Of a stretch of DNA of 64,000 nucleotides, positions 1 through 11,572 are shown piece after piece. The notes under the pieces were generated by a model, which did not search any database, was not told where the DNA came from, and worked only from the letters and a program-made list of their open reading frames with translations. The position numbers and the translations under genes are program-made. Location of the stretch: the NCBI GenBank assembly GCA_033977485.1, contig CM066988.1:52079649-52143648 (forward strand). Direction: 5' to 3'. Numbering within the stretch: position 1 is the first letter of the stretch; every line of letters begins with the position of its first letter. The DNA is from Hydrangea macrophylla (taxonomy: Eukaryota; Streptophyta; Magnoliopsida; Cornales; Hydrangeaceae).

Positions 1-973
1 GGTTGTGGTGGTACAACATTATTTTCAATGGAAACATCCTCATGAAGTGGTGAATCATTTCCATTATGTTGTTCATTTCCCTAAATTGGTTGAATAGCTT
101 AAGGAACAACAATTTCTTGAGGAGGAAAGGATAGTGGGATATCCACTCTTAATTCCTCAAGATTAACCCTTCTTGATTCATCACTCCCACTAACTTCGCT
201 ATTCTCTAAGAATCTGGCACTACTGGTTTCCACAATCCTCATACTATGGTTAGGATAATAAAATTTGTACCCTTTGGACTTATTTGGATAACCAATGAAA
301 TATCCAGATATAGTCCTTGAATCTAACTTTTTCTCATGTGGGTTGAAGATCCTTGCTTCTGCTGGACAACCTTAAACATATAAATGTCTCAAACTAGGCT
401 TCCTACCAGTCCACAACTCGAAAGGAGTTGTTGGGACAACCTTACTAGGAACCCTGTTCAAGATATACATTGCAGTCTTTAATGCTTCACCCCATAATGA
501 ATCAAGTACAGTTAAAAAACTCATTATACTCCTAACCCAATCCGAAAGTGTACGATTACGCCTTTCAGCAACTCCATTCTGTTGTGGCATACCTAGCATT
601 GTGTATTGAGCACAAATACCATGCTTTTCAAGAAATTTGGCAAATGGACCAGGATTTCGTCATGTCTCATCATATCTACCGTAGAACTCACCACCTTGAT
701 CAGATCTAACTATTTCAACCTTTCTATCTAATTGCCTCTCGACCTTAATAATGAACACCTCAAGGATGTCAACGGCGTGAGACTTTTCATGTAATAAATA
801 TACATAACCATAGCGAGAAAAATCATTATAAAGGTTTTATAGTACCTCTCTCTAGCAAAACATGGAATGGAGAGTGGTCCACAAATATCTGTATGAATTA
901 TCTCAAGAAGCTTAGTACTTATTGTGGCACCTTTCTTAGTATGTTTGGTTTGCTTTCCCTTAATGCCACACAC
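1..973 (-). pseudogene. int: copia integrase fragment
   Basis: Pieces in different frames match a copia integrase. At 728-973 there is the zinc-binding end and the core start (HTDICGPL, first catalytic Asp). At 372-599 is the PQQNGVAERRNRTL motif, which carries the third catalytic residue (Glu). Positions 1-371 read as the C-terminal region with the copia-typical GYFIGYPNKSKGYKFYYPN segment and an acidic linker toward RT. Between 600 and 727 the frame is lost. The enzyme would insert element DNA into the chromosome, but this copy cannot. Confidence 0.85.
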
Positions 974-1098
974 ACTTGAAAATCAGTGAAGTCTAGGTGA
1001 TCCAAAATCCCAGTCTTTACCAATCTCTCAATTCTATCCTTGGAGATATGCCCCAGTCTTTTATGCCACAAGATTGAAGAGTTTTCATTAATTAGACC

Positions 1099-2340
1099 TC
1101 ATTTTGAACCAACATTCGAATGCAGGACTATTAAAGATTGTGCAAACTCATGATTCATGGAAATTTTATATAAACCATCACATAAAATTCCAAAACCAAC
1201 CATAATAGAGTTAAACATTAAACTGAGTTTCGCACAACCAAATAAAATAGAATATCCAGCAACATCTAATCTGGATAGAGAAACCAAATTCCTAGAAATC
1301 GAAGGTATATAAAATGTGTCCATAAGATCCATCTGATGACCCGTCTCCAAGAGTAGGCGGTAGGTTCCAACAGCTACCACTTCCGCTTTGAGACGGTTTC
1401 CCATATAGAAAAATCGCTCACTTTCTTTCGGGTTTCGGGTTATAAGGAATCCTTGTATTGAATTTGTTATGTGAGTTGAGGCCCCAGAGTTAATCCACCA
1501 AGTATTAGAAGGAGCTTCAGCAAGATTTGATTCATAACATACAAAAGAAAGATTGATACCTCTCTTTTCGATCCAAGCTTTATGCTTGCTGTCGTCCTTC
1601 TTCACATGTCCTTTCTTGCCACAAAAATAACATGTAACAATAAACTTTCCATGGCCCTGGCTACTTTTACCAGGTCCATCTCCTTTCTTTGGTGGAATCT
1701 TCTTTCCTTTCACAAACTTTTCTTTCTTTTTAGCTTCATGAGTCACAACCAGCACAGAGTGGGGTCCTTCTTGCCTTAATCTTATTTCCTCTTGAATACA
1801 CATACTAGTCAGCTCATTCAATTTCCACTTATCTTTATGAGTATTATAGTGAATTTTGAATGGGCCGAACTGAGAAGGGAGTGAGTTGAGAATAAACTGT
1901 ACTAAGAAGGATTCATCCACTTGCATTCCTAGTACTCCTAATTTTGCAACTTTGTCAGTCATATAGAGGATACATTCTTGAACTCCTCTATAACCATCAT
2001 ATTTAACAGTAGTTAATTCTGCTATAATTATACCTAGATCTGCTGATTTGAAACGTTCTTTGACAGCAGTCAAGAGTTCCACTGCGCTATTAGTTTGAGG
2101 GAGGGAAGTCTTAATATTATTAGCTATGGTCATCCTCATAAACATAAGACTAAGTCTGTTCGATCTCTCCCAGGCTTTCATAATGTCAACCTGTACTACA
2201 GTACTATCAGCAGTAACTTTCTCAGGTTTGTCAACCAAAATTGCCATGTTAAGATCTAGCACACCTAGTGTGAATTGGACTTGTTCATACCATTCCAAAA
2301 AGTTTGACCCATTAAGAGTTGGAATCTAGATACATGAGAG
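1099..2340 (-). pseudogene. gag: copia gag and protease start
   Basis: The open stretch encodes about 400 residues. It begins with the family's LNG..F..WYEQVQFTLGVLDL region (the LNG part lies just upstream of the first ATG at 2298), followed by an UBN2/retrotran_gag_2 fold and a basic stretch. A CCHC zinc knuckle follows near residue 225 (CYFCGKKGHVKKD, where the last Cys is replaced by Asp). The start of the aspartic protease, TWWINSGASTHI, shows the catalytic Asp of the usual DSGAS as Asn. A stop codon directly precedes the conserved IPTLNG region, so the natural start is lost or shifted. It would form the capsid of the element. The altered zinc knuckle and protease site show decay. Confidence 0.85.
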
Positions 2341-2838
2341 AGCAACGAAGTGGGAACAGTCACTGAAATAGGACAATGCTCACGTTAAGGCCTTGAGTCT
2401 ATATTTAATATAGAATTATAAATTCTAAATAGATGAACTATTGACATCACTACAGTTTCTCCTTGGGGCCAAACCATAGCATATCTAGTGTCCACTCTAT
2501 AGGTGCAAAATATTATCACTTATATAGGTCTAATGTAATTTATGTCACCTAATAGTTAGTCGTGTTACCTCTGGGTATCCAATTCTACACTACTAAGTAA
2601 CACAAATTATATTACCCTATCTATTTCATAGTTAGTTGAAAGTGACTCTCATTTGGGCTAGTCCCAATCTCCCAACTATGACTGCCATTGAGAATATTAT
2701 TGTCTTTTATGTCACCCTTATTTGACTAATCTTTAATGTAGTTTTATATTCATGAGGCTCACTAACCTAGGTCACTTTAGCGACTACCAAGTTAATAAAC
2801 CATATGAAAATAAAACTAACCAATAATATTCTCTAACC

Positions 2839-3145
2839 TTTTATTAGAGTTATTTATTTAATTGCTAAAGTCGTCATTTACTAATTCAATTACTAATTTA
2901 ATGAAAATAATAATAATTTCTAATTTTTCTTTTATGTAATTGAATTTTCTGTTCAATGATTACTTTAAGCAATAACTCTAGAATTGTATATTTTCTATCA
3001 CTTTTATTAGAGTTATTATTTAATTGCTAAAATTGTCATTTATTTACTTAATCACTTCCTTAATAAAAATAATAATTTTTATTTTTCTTTTATGTGATTA
3101 AAATCTTTTCAATGACAAAGAATTAGCAATGACTCTAAATATAGA
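2839..3145. repeat. Two-copy tandem repeat in the copia leader
   Basis: A block of about 163 bp beginning TTTTATTAGAGTTATT at 2839 is repeated at about 3002 with a few changes. Each copy ends in the rough inverse of its own beginning (TTGCTAAAG against CTTTAAGCAATAACTCTA), so each can fold back. The surroundings are AT-rich and non-coding. Confidence 0.7.
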
Positions 3146-3672
3146 TATAAAATTCAATACTAATCCAATCAGTTTTACATAATAACCATAACAAATGAGT
3201 TGATTGAAATTGAATATTAGATATCTAATACCATATTCAGTTGCTAACCATTCTTTATAGTCCAAGCTAGTATTTTTTATTTCAGTAAGAATCCAATACT
3301 CAATCTCAATTATGACATGGATAAACATTAGGTACATGTTATCCGAAAAAAATGTATCTACATCTACATGAAGACTGTATACCCATGATACCAGGATACA
3401 TGAAAACTGTGTATACCATAAATCCATGATCATTTCTCAAAACTCAAGAGTCAATTCCATCACGACAAATTGTACAATAAAATATTCAAAAGTACTTAAA
3501 TAATAAAGCACTGAACTTGAATTTGGACAAAATCATGTGCAGTGAAAACAATTCTCATGTGATTCGTGAACAGTAGCCAGATCCGGCCAACAGAAATCAG
3601 TACATCCAGTTGTTCAGAATATGTATAACAAAAATATGAATTTTACTCTAAGATGATAATATTCAAAACCTT

Positions 3673-3685
3673 GGCTCTGATACCA
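3673..3685 (-). other. Primer-binding site for initiator tRNA-Met (copia)
   Basis: The minus strand reads TGGTATCAGAGCC, the complement of the plant initiator tRNA-Met 3' end. It marks the boundary between the 5' LTR (higher coordinates) and the internal region of the copia element. Confidence 0.85.
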
Positions 3686-3943
3686 ACTATAAGAATTTAA
3701 TTGATAAAAACTATCATGCGGAAATAACTTTAATTGCCAAGATCTTGAATATGACACACCTTAAGAAATCAAATATAATTTCACATACTATTATTCGCCA
3801 TTGAAATTGGTAGAGAAGGAATCAGAACCCCTTAAATTGAACTTTATTCTAGGCTTCACCTTCTTCTCTCTGCCTCTCAATTATGCATAACCTTATTTTT
3901 GTAATTGATTGAGGTTAACTTTCAAGGGATAGAGTGTACCTTT
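3686..3943 (-). repeat. Probable 3' portion of the copia 5' LTR, interrupted by the Tat element
   Basis: This segment lies between the copia PBS and the left edge of the Tat element, so by position it is the end of the copia 5' LTR. The rest should continue at 14578, where the minus strand reads CTCTATAAAATG, a good TATA box. The outer LTR end could not be fixed. Confidence 0.55.
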
Positions 3944-4570
3944 TGAAGATACCAAAAACTGGTAGAAGAATGATAAGAGAAAGACAATAGAAGTTTGAAT
4001 GTGGTTCGGCCCCATTAATGAGGTGACCTACGTCCATGTGTGCGTCGGTGTGCTTTCACTAACAGATAACCGGCAGATTCTGGTGAACCTACAGGGAGGG
4101 TGGTACTACCAGAGACCGACCGAGTATATGCGTAATAGTATTGCGTTCTGCTCCTTTGTGAGTCAGGAATGCGATCCCCTCTTAAGGGAGTGGGTGGCCT
4201 CTTTTATAGATATAAGAGACCACCCGTACAAGGTATCTACCAGATTAGGAAGTCAAATCTAATTGCAATTCGATGAGCATAAATCACGGGAAGTTTCCTA
4301 AGCGATTCAGGAAACATCTTCTACTTTCCTTTAGTCTTCAGATTGAGTTAGGAAACTGCTGGAACTGTTCATCGCGAGTCACGGGGTCAGGCCTGGCATG
4401 TGCCCATCTAGGTCTATCAGCAATACGAACCCCGAGCATTACTAACAGACTGGGCGGCTCCGGCCTAGATAGCCCGGGTTGGTTAAATAATATGTCCCCG
4501 ATCCGGGTGACTTGGCATTCTGCTGCTGACGTGGAAATTTGAATTTGATTGGATATTTTTGGACCTATCA
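3944..4570 (-). repeat. Tat element 3' LTR (left copy)
   Basis: Shares its whole length with 13947-14572, for example the CAATAGAAGTTTG and CAAGGTATCTACCAGATTAG blocks. On the minus strand it starts TGATAGGTCC directly after a purine tract and ends in CTTCA. Confidence 0.92.
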
Positions 4571-4586
4571 GCTGCCCCCCATTTTC
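4571..4586 (-). other. Tat element polypurine tract
   Basis: The minus strand reads AAAATGGGGGGCAGC immediately before the 3' LTR start TGATAGG. This is the expected position for the plus-strand primer. Confidence 0.8.
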
Positions 4587-4961
4587 AAAGCCAATGTGTT
4601 GCTATATCAGATGTGGCTTTGAAAATCTGCGCCGTTTAGTGAACCGCTCAGGAATCCTCCGGGAGCATTGCTCGTGAAGGGACCCATCTCCTTGGTCGCC
4701 CGAGGGCTGGACCGGGTAGTGCCCTTAGAAACCCGAGGCCAGTGACCGACATGTGTCAAAGAGTAATTGGTCTAGTCAGGATCCGATGAGGTCGGTGTGA
4801 GAGTAACTGAATAGTTGCATGGCAACCGGGCCGTCATGTCACACATTTAATGTGCACAAATTTTGAGGCGACGCTTCACGTGCCCGAGGTGACAGCTGCC
4901 AAGCATTTTAGGTGGGAAAGCCTCATGGCCACTAGATCTGGTTTGATCTGGACCGTTGACG

Positions 4962-5411
4962 CTGTATAAGGAGCAATTGTCCATTTTTTCCATTTTTGCT
5001 GCCAAGTCTCTACCGAGTAGTTTTGAGAGCAAAAATTCCCGGTAGAGCTTCTCGAGCCCTTATTCTGCGTTTATTCTCGTAAGTCTTCTCTCCCCAGTTT
5101 CAATTCGTTACATTCCTCCTACTCCCCTTTTTTTTCTTCTTGAGTGAGGCTGGAGAGAGTGAATCCACTGGGTCTCATGCAGGAGTAGGATTTCTTTTTG
5201 CTTAGGTTTGGCTCCTTCTTTAGGTCAAGAGGTACACTAAGACAGTTAACCTGAGCGGGTTATCCCGGGGTAGTTTTGATCGAGTGTTACCTCATCTTAA
5301 GGACCCTATACTCTTTGCCCTTTACATTTTTAACCTTGCCCCCTTTGTACCTTAGACTAGGAGTCCCTGACCCATACCAAGGCAGTCCCTTGCTTTCCCA
5401 TTCCTTTGCAG
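4962..5411 (+). promoter_or_regulatory. Probable promoter and 5' UTR intron of the antisense gene
   Basis: The plus strand reads CTGTATAAGG at about 4962-4971, a TATA-like box. It is followed by pyrimidine-rich leader sequence, a GTAAGT donor at 5079-5084 and a TTTGCAG acceptor ending at 5411, twelve bases before the ATG at 5423. This would give the antisense gene its own promoter within the retrotransposon. Confidence 0.5.
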
Positions 5412-5422
5412 GAGTACCTGAA

Positions 5423-7502
5423 ATGTGTCACTCTAGTTTTAATTCTTCTTCCCGGTCAGAGGGTGAACAGTCTCGGTCTGGGACTCCGGATACAAGTGTG
5501 GATCCACCTTCGATTACTCCGTCAGACCATCATAGTGAGGGTAGAATCCTAATCCGTGTGTCAGATGATGGATTGGACCAGGGGGCCCCCGTAGCCTCCG
5601 TTTCGCATGGCTTGGGCGATAAGACGCCGGGGAGGCCAGACCCCTAGGTTGTGTTTGCCTGTGAGTCTACCCCTTCTGCCTTGCGTTCCCAAGACCTTGG
5701 CCAAATTTGGGACAGGTACGCCATTCCCGGTGGCTTCTCATTGGCCGACAATGCTCGCAGAGCCCACCTTTACCAGTCGGGCTTCGTCACCCTCTACAAG
5801 GATGCCCTCATGGCCGGCTTTCGCATTCCCCTCCACCCCGTTGCCCGCGCCGTTATGATATACCTCGGGATTACCCCCATGCAGTTAGCCCCGAACGATA
5901 ATCTCTCTCTGGCCCCAAGTCTTTGGGTTTGAAATCACCCTCTAAGAATTCCTGTGGGCCCACCGACCGTTCCCCGTTTCACGGGGAAGACGGGTTCTTT
6001 TCTCTAGCGGCTCGACAGGGAAGAAAGATTATGGTCAACTGCCCGAACAACAACAAGGGGTGGAAGAACAAGTTCTTCCAGTTATCCACCCTCGGGCTTT
6101 GCAATCGAGCCCCAGGAATCCAGTTAAGGACCTGGGCGGGGGAGCTGAGGGGTAAGCCCCCCCAGTACTTTTCCTGTTGCCTATCTATGCTTCTGAAAAT
6201 AACCATGCGGCTAACTGTTTCCATACTCTGCTTTACAGCGGGTCACTTAATCCTCCGAACATCCCTGAAGAGTGCCTGAACTGGATCCGACACTTGGCTA
6301 GCCTGCCCACAAATATTTGGAATGTGCTGACCTTGGACGGGAGATTTAGTTGCCACCTATAGCCCGGACGAGCCCGTTGAAGCTCTTGTATTTCCCCCAA
6401 TCATTCCTGGTAAGTGCTCGGGACCATCTGGCCTCAGCCTTTTTTACTATTATATTCCTTATTGTCTCTGTCGGTTGCTGACGGCATGACTTTTTCTTTC
6501 ACAGAGATAGCCCCCAAAAGAGATCTGGAGCAGTTGAGGGCCAGGCAGGCTGTCGCGGCTACCCAGGTGGCCGATAGAGGAAAGAGGCCGGCTGTCGAGG
6601 CCTCTGGAAGCGAACGTCCGCTCGAGCAAATCCGGTACAGAACGAAAAACCGTCTGAATCCTATGGGGACGTTGGTTCCCTATGTGGTGGTGGTGGAGGA
6701 GACCGCTCCCCGAGCGAATGTACCGTCCGGTACATCTCTAGGCGAATCGGTCAAGATCAGGGAGAGGGTCAGAGCGGGCCTTCTTCCCAGCTAGATGAAG
6801 ATGTGTGCAAATATGTCTCCCTAGGCATTCTAGGGGTAGTTGTACAGCCTCTCCCACTTTATAAGGTCTTCTGCCTCTGCTCACTTACTATCACCATTTT
6901 CTTTGTTTGCCCAACCTGTTTGGTAATTGATTGGTTTATGTTCATTGCAGGTCGGCTGCATGGCTGCGGTTTCTTAGTCCTTCCTACCTTTCCTAGTCGG
7001 GAGGGCCACTACTACTGAGTTTGCCTTATCGCAAGAACGGGTAGGCTTAGAGGCTAGGGAGACCGCCCTGGCTGTGGATAAGGACAAGGTTAAGGGCTTG
7101 GCCCTAAGCCTTGGCGCAGCACAAGCGGAGTTAGCAACTACCTTGGTTGATATAGAGGCCGCCCGGGCCATCACGGCGGTGGCGGAGGCTAAGGCGAAGG
7201 CCCTGGCTAAGGCGACAGTGGCAGTGTCGACGGAGGAGGCCTTCGACAACGGATTCTTCCAAGATTATGAAGATTTGAAGCAGAGGTTAGCCCGAGATCA
7301 CCCTAAGTGTGACATCTCGTCCTACGAGGGTATTGACTCGGATTACTGGGACGTTGGTCCCTCTACTGCCGAGGGCTCTGCTGCTAAAGCTGGGCCTGCT
7401 AGAGGTACTGCTTCGGGTAGGGGCTCTGACTCGGGAGATGATGCTGCCCCGGGGGGAGAGGCTGGGAAAACTGAGGATGTTGTTATCGTGGACGATTCCT
7501 AG
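5423..7502 (+). pseudogene. Antisense intron-containing gene of the Tat element (Transposase_28-like)
   Basis: This gene runs opposite to gag-pol, between integrase and 3' LTR, where Tat relatives such as Grande carry additional antisense ORFs. The N-terminal exon includes IWDRYAIPGGFSLADN..., FRIPLHPVARAVMIYLGITPMQLAPN and, in a second frame, NNNKGWKNKFFQLS. These match my memory of the 'putative gypsy type transposon' domain (Pfam PF04195). Splice signals are visible: a 5' UTR intron about 5079-5411, and coding introns 6152-6238, 6410-6504 and about 6837-6950. The last exon encodes an Ala/Lys/Glu-rich probable coiled coil (about 7020-7240), then FDNGFFQDYEDLKQRL and an acidic tail ending VDDS. 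A TAG at 5645-5647 and frameshifts around 5905-5990 break it. Its role is unknown. Confidence 0.75.
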
Positions 7503-8354
7503 TCCCCGACCTGTACCTTTAAATCATTTTGTTTGTTTGTTTTTTTTTTGGGAGGCTACTACAACTGCCCCCTGAGCAATGTAAATATTTTTAATTTATG
7601 AAAAAGGTCCACCAAGGTTGTCCTTCTTCATCAACTGTTTAATATTTTGTACTTGCTTGTTCGTGATTGCCTATGCCCGACCGGTTGTACAGCCTGTAGA
7701 AACTTTGCCTTAGCAACAGTTTAGGACTGTACTGGTAGAAAGCACTCGGTCTTTTAGGTACTGTTTAAAGGTCTCGCCGGGTATAGTGTAGGATTGGTCC
7801 TATTACTATCCGTTACAGGTCTCGCTCGGTATAGTGTAGGATTGGTCATGTTATTATCCATTCGGCTTCTCTGGGCATTGTAGGTACACGGGAATGTCTA
7901 ACGGTGACATTACGTGCCTAGCCCCGTGTCCTGTTGAATGCCCGGTATGATTACCTGTTTTGCTCAGGAGTTAGACACCAGTACCCCCTGCCCCTCATGC
8001 TTTTGCTAAGGCGGGCGTTAGTTGAGGGAGCGACCATAGGGAGCCGACCTGGAACTTGGGTAGTTGTAGGGTCTTCTCAGGCTTGCCATCATTACTTGCC
8101 TAGGGGGATTTGCCCTACATCATTGGTTAAGGACCTAGGCAAAGCCTGTGCCTCGGGTATGATCCCGAGGTCTTTTGTGCCTCGGGGTTTGATCCTGAGG
8201 GCTTTTGGATGCCTCGGGTTTGACCCTGAGGTCTTTTGGTATGATCGAACACATGGAGAAGAATTGCTTGGCAAAAAAGTAAATTTTATTCATTATAAAA
8301 ACTGCTCGGGGAGAGCAACAAGTTTCCTAACCAACACTGCTTCCATGCTTTACT
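7503..8354. repeat. Non-coding spacer between convergent genes, with short repeats
   Basis: The spacer lies between the 3' end of the antisense gene and the 3' end of pol. At about 7769-7865 a roughly 48-bp unit (AGGTCTCGCCGGGTATAGTG...) occurs twice. At 8147-8240 a unit of about 33 bp occurs three times, and each copy contains a near-palindrome such as CCTCGGGTATGATCCCGAGG. An A/T-rich stretch at 8270-8300 could hold polyadenylation signals for either gene. No protein domain was seen. Confidence 0.6.
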
Positions 8355-10188
8355 GAAAGTACTTACGGAGGTGCTGCACATTCTAAGGATGAGGGAGGTC
8401 TTGCCCGTCTAAAGTCTATAGCCAGTATGTGCCTGGGCGGTTTATGCTAGTGACCCGGTAGGGTCCTTCCCAGTTCGGGCCCAATTTTCCATGACTTAGG
8501 ACTTTTGTTGACTTGTTCAAGGCCTTGAGGACCAGTTCCCCCACCTGGAAATTGCGGTGCTTAACCTTGCTGTTGTAGTACCGAGAGACCCGTTATTTAT
8601 AGGCTGATACTTTCATATATGCCCGATCCCTTTTCTCTTCCACCAAGTCTAACTCCTGTCTAAGGGCTTCTTCGTTACCTAGTTCGTTAAAGCGTGCCAC
8701 TCGGTATGTCGACAATCCAAGCTCTATGGGTACTGTCGCCTCGAAGCCATAGGTGAGAGAGAACGGCGTCTCCCCCATAGTCGTTCGGAGGGTGGTACGG
8801 TAGGCCCAAATAAGGGTCGGCAACTCGTGCGCCCAGAGGCCTTTGGTATCTTTGAGTCTGGTGTTTATGGACTGCAAAATTGTCCAGTTTGTCACCTCGG
8901 CCTGGCCATTGGCCTGTGGATGTTCGGGCGAGGAGTAATGATTGGAAATGCCATAGCCCGAGAAGAATTTCCTGAAACCAGGGTATCAAACTACCTGTCG
9001 TTGTGACTAATCAGGACCCTGGGTATGCCAAACCTACTGAGAATGTTTTTCTCGATAAAACCTTCCATCTTTTTCTTAGTGATTGATGCCATGGGCTCGG
9101 CTTCTGCCCACTTAGTGTAATAGTCCACGACGATGACGGCGAATCTAACTTGTCCTTTTTTGACCAGGAGTGGACCGAATATGTCAATGCCCCACTGAGT
9201 GAATGGCCAAGGGCTGAGGATTAGTGTCTGGAGCTCTCCCGGGCAGTTGATCATGGTTGAGTATCTCTGGCATTTGTCACACCACTTGACATATTCTTGC
9301 AAATCCCGAGCCATCGTCGACCAGTAATAACCCTACAGAAGGGCTTTGTGGGATAGTGCTCGACCTCCTATATGGATTCCACACATTCCCTCATGGATTT
9401 CACTCAATATTCCTTACACCTATGTGGGGTGGACACATCGCATGCATGGGATAGAGAACCCCCTTTTGTAAAGGATACCATCAACGAGGTGGTATCTGAC
9501 TGCTCGGTACCTTACTCGCTGAGCTTCTTCCTTTCCTTCAGATAAGGTACTTGTCATGAGGAACATCGTTATCGGATCTATCCAACTGGGGCCTATGGTG
9601 ATCGTGTCGACCTCCATGCCCCCCGAGTCAGTTATGGTGGGTTCAGATAAGTATTCAATTCTTATCCCAGGCAAATCTGACTTGGAAGATAAGGCGAGGC
9701 AGGCCAATCGATCGGCACTTGTGTTTTCTTCCCTCGAGATCTGTATGACGGAGAACCCCTTAAGCTTCTTTGTAATTGCTCGAACAAGGGCTAGGTAGGC
9801 TACCATGTTATCCTCCCGAGCTTCGTACTCTTGGTTTACTTGATTGACCATGAGTTGGGAGTCGATGTATGCTTGAAATTGCTGTGCACCCATTGAAGCA
9901 ACCAATTGCAGGCCGACCAACAGGGCTTCGTATTTGGCCTCGTTATTGGAGGCCCGAAAACCAAACCTAAGCGCATACTCCAATTAGATCTTGTCAGGAG
10001 TGGTTAAGATGATTCCAGCTCTGCTGCCTTGCTGGTTGGAGGACCTGTTTATATAGAGTACCCAAGTTGGGACATCGGGCTGTGGACCAGGCGGTATTGC
10101 CGGCGGGTTGAGCTCTTCTACCGAATCTTCTAGGTACGTGAACTCCACGAGAAAATCTTCTACGGCCTGTCCTTTGATAGCTGTCCAA
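8355..10188 (-). pseudogene. int: Tat second RNase H domain and integrase
   Basis: At 9420-9983 lies an RNase H-like domain (NNEAKYEALLVGLQLA-type, IDSQLMVNQV, REENTSADRLA). Tat elements carry such an extra RNase H of archaeal type. At 8991-9314 is the integrase zinc region and core (CDKCQRYS, WGIDIFGPL, VVDYYTKWAEAEP, FGIPRVLISHN). At 8593-8989 is the third catalytic segment and AYRTT..TGETPFSLTYG. Positions 8592 to about 8355 read as the integrase C-terminus (FQVGELVLK, GKLGPNWEGPYRV). The pieces are in different frames, so it is non-functional. It converges tail to tail with the antisense gene ending at 7502. Confidence 0.87.
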
Positions 10189-10256
10189 GGTTATAAACTA
10201 CCTCAAACTCTTCCAGCTCCAACGCCCATTTGATAAGCCTTCTAGATGTCTCGGGC

Positions 10257-11572
10257 CTACTTCATATTCAGCGAAGGGGTTGGTCTTTGAGGACCATGAT
10301 GACATGGGCCTGGAAGTATGGGCGGAGTGTCCGGGCAGAGGTAATTAGGGTAGAGGCTAACTTTTCGATGCGGGAGTACCTGCTTTTTGTGCCTTAGAGC
10401 GCTCGACTGGTGTAGTAGACCGGGAACTGTACCCCGTGCTCTTCTCGGACAAGGGCTGAACTCACTGCTAAAGGAGACACTACCAAATACAAGAACAACT
10501 CGTCCTTTGGTACGGGTGTAGAGAGTAGAGGGGGCGATGTCAGGTACTTCTTGAGTTTCTGAAATGCCTCCTCGCACTCCTCTGACCACTGAAAAGTCTT
10601 ACGGAGAATCTTGAAAAATGGGAGGCACCGGTCAGTAGGTCGGGAAACAAATCTGTTTAGTTCGGCCACCCGACTGGCCAAGCTCTATACTTCTTTGGTT
10701 GACCGGAGTGACCGCATGTTGATAATGGCCTGAATCTTTTCGGGGTTCACTTTGATTCCTCGCCTGCTGACCAAGTGCCCTAAAAATTTCTCGGACGAGA
10801 CTTCGAACGTGCATTTGGCTGGGTTCAACCTCATCCGAAATTTTCTTGGGATGCTGAAGGCCCCTGCCAGATGCTCGAGGTGGTCGGTCTCGTCTCATCT
10901 TTTTGCCAAGAGGTCATCTACATATACCTCTATCGACTTCCCAATCAAGTCCTCGAACATGTAATTGACCAGGCGTTGGTATGTTGCCCCGATATTTTTG
11001 AGGCAGAAAGGCATCACCTTGTCACAATACGTGCCCTGGTTAGTGATGAAGGAAGTCTTCTCCTCGTCCCTGGGGCACATGCTGATCTGGTTGTACCCCG
11101 AGTAGGCGTCCATGAATGAAAGAAGTGAGCGACTGGCCGTGGCGTCCACAAGGAGGTCTATCCTAGGCAGTGGATAGCAATCCTTGGGATAGGCTTTATT
11201 TAAGTTGGTAAAGTCCACACACATTCTCCACTTCTTGTTGCTCTTCTTGACTAGAACCACATTGGCTAACCAGTCGGGGTAGTGGACTTCTGGGATATAT
11301 TTCTCTTTTAAGAGCTTCTGCACTTCTTCACGTACCGCCACTTGTCGCTCAGGGGCCATGCCCCTTCTCTTATGTTTCACCAGTTGGGAATCGGGGCTAA
11401 TGTTGAGACAGTGAGACATGACCCGGGGGTTAATCTCTGGCTTATCTTCATGGCACCAGGCGAAGATGTCCTGGTTCTCTCTTAGGAACTCGATCAACTT
11501 TTCCCTCAGACTTGGGTTTAGAAGAGTGTCAATACTCAGGAATAGGCTGGGAAAGCCAGGGTCGAGCACCAC
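10257..11572 (-). pseudogene. pol: Tat reverse transcriptase and RNase H
   Basis: RT motifs run in order: FAWCHEDKPEI, the KHKRRGMAPER linker, WRMCVDFTNLNKAYPKDCYPLPRID, the palm, and the catalytic YVDD at about 10910-10920. A TGA follows four residues after YVDD. The same frame then continues with NPAKCTFEVSSEKFLGHLVS, meets a TAG near 10690, and goes on into the RNase H connection (10394-10681). The nonsense codons sit in one reading frame, so decay is mainly by point mutation, with a frameshift later. The function would be copying element RNA into DNA. Confidence 0.88.

Larger units (their letters stand above)
1..3686 (-). mobile_element. Ty1/copia retrotransposon, 5' part, cut by the window edge
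   Basis: Read on the minus strand, the element runs from a primer-binding site at 3673-3685 through a 1.3-kb AT-rich leader, gag with a zinc knuckle, the protease DSG-like site and the integrase, into the integrase-RT linker at position 1. This gag-protease-integrase-RT order is diagnostic of copia rather than gypsy. RT, RNase H and the 3' LTR lie outside the window. The coding part is broken into several frames, so this copy is not functional. Its 5' LTR appears split by the Tat element starting at 3944. The leader of over 1.3 kb between PBS and gag is long for a copia element and includes a tandem duplication. Confidence 0.9.

Noticed and set aside
3673..3685. tRNA gene at TGGTATCAGAGCC sites
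   Set aside because: Only the 12-13 bases complementary to the tRNA 3' end are present, next to LTR ends. They are primer-binding sites, not tRNA genes.
1..3686. Endogenous pararetrovirus (caulimovirus-like)
   Set aside because: Gag-protease-integrase order, a PBS and LTR-type flanks identify copia; no movement or coat protein was seen.
7934..8356. Plus-strand 140-codon open frame
   Set aside because: It overlaps the short hairpin repeats and the antisense side of the integrase end, and has no domain.
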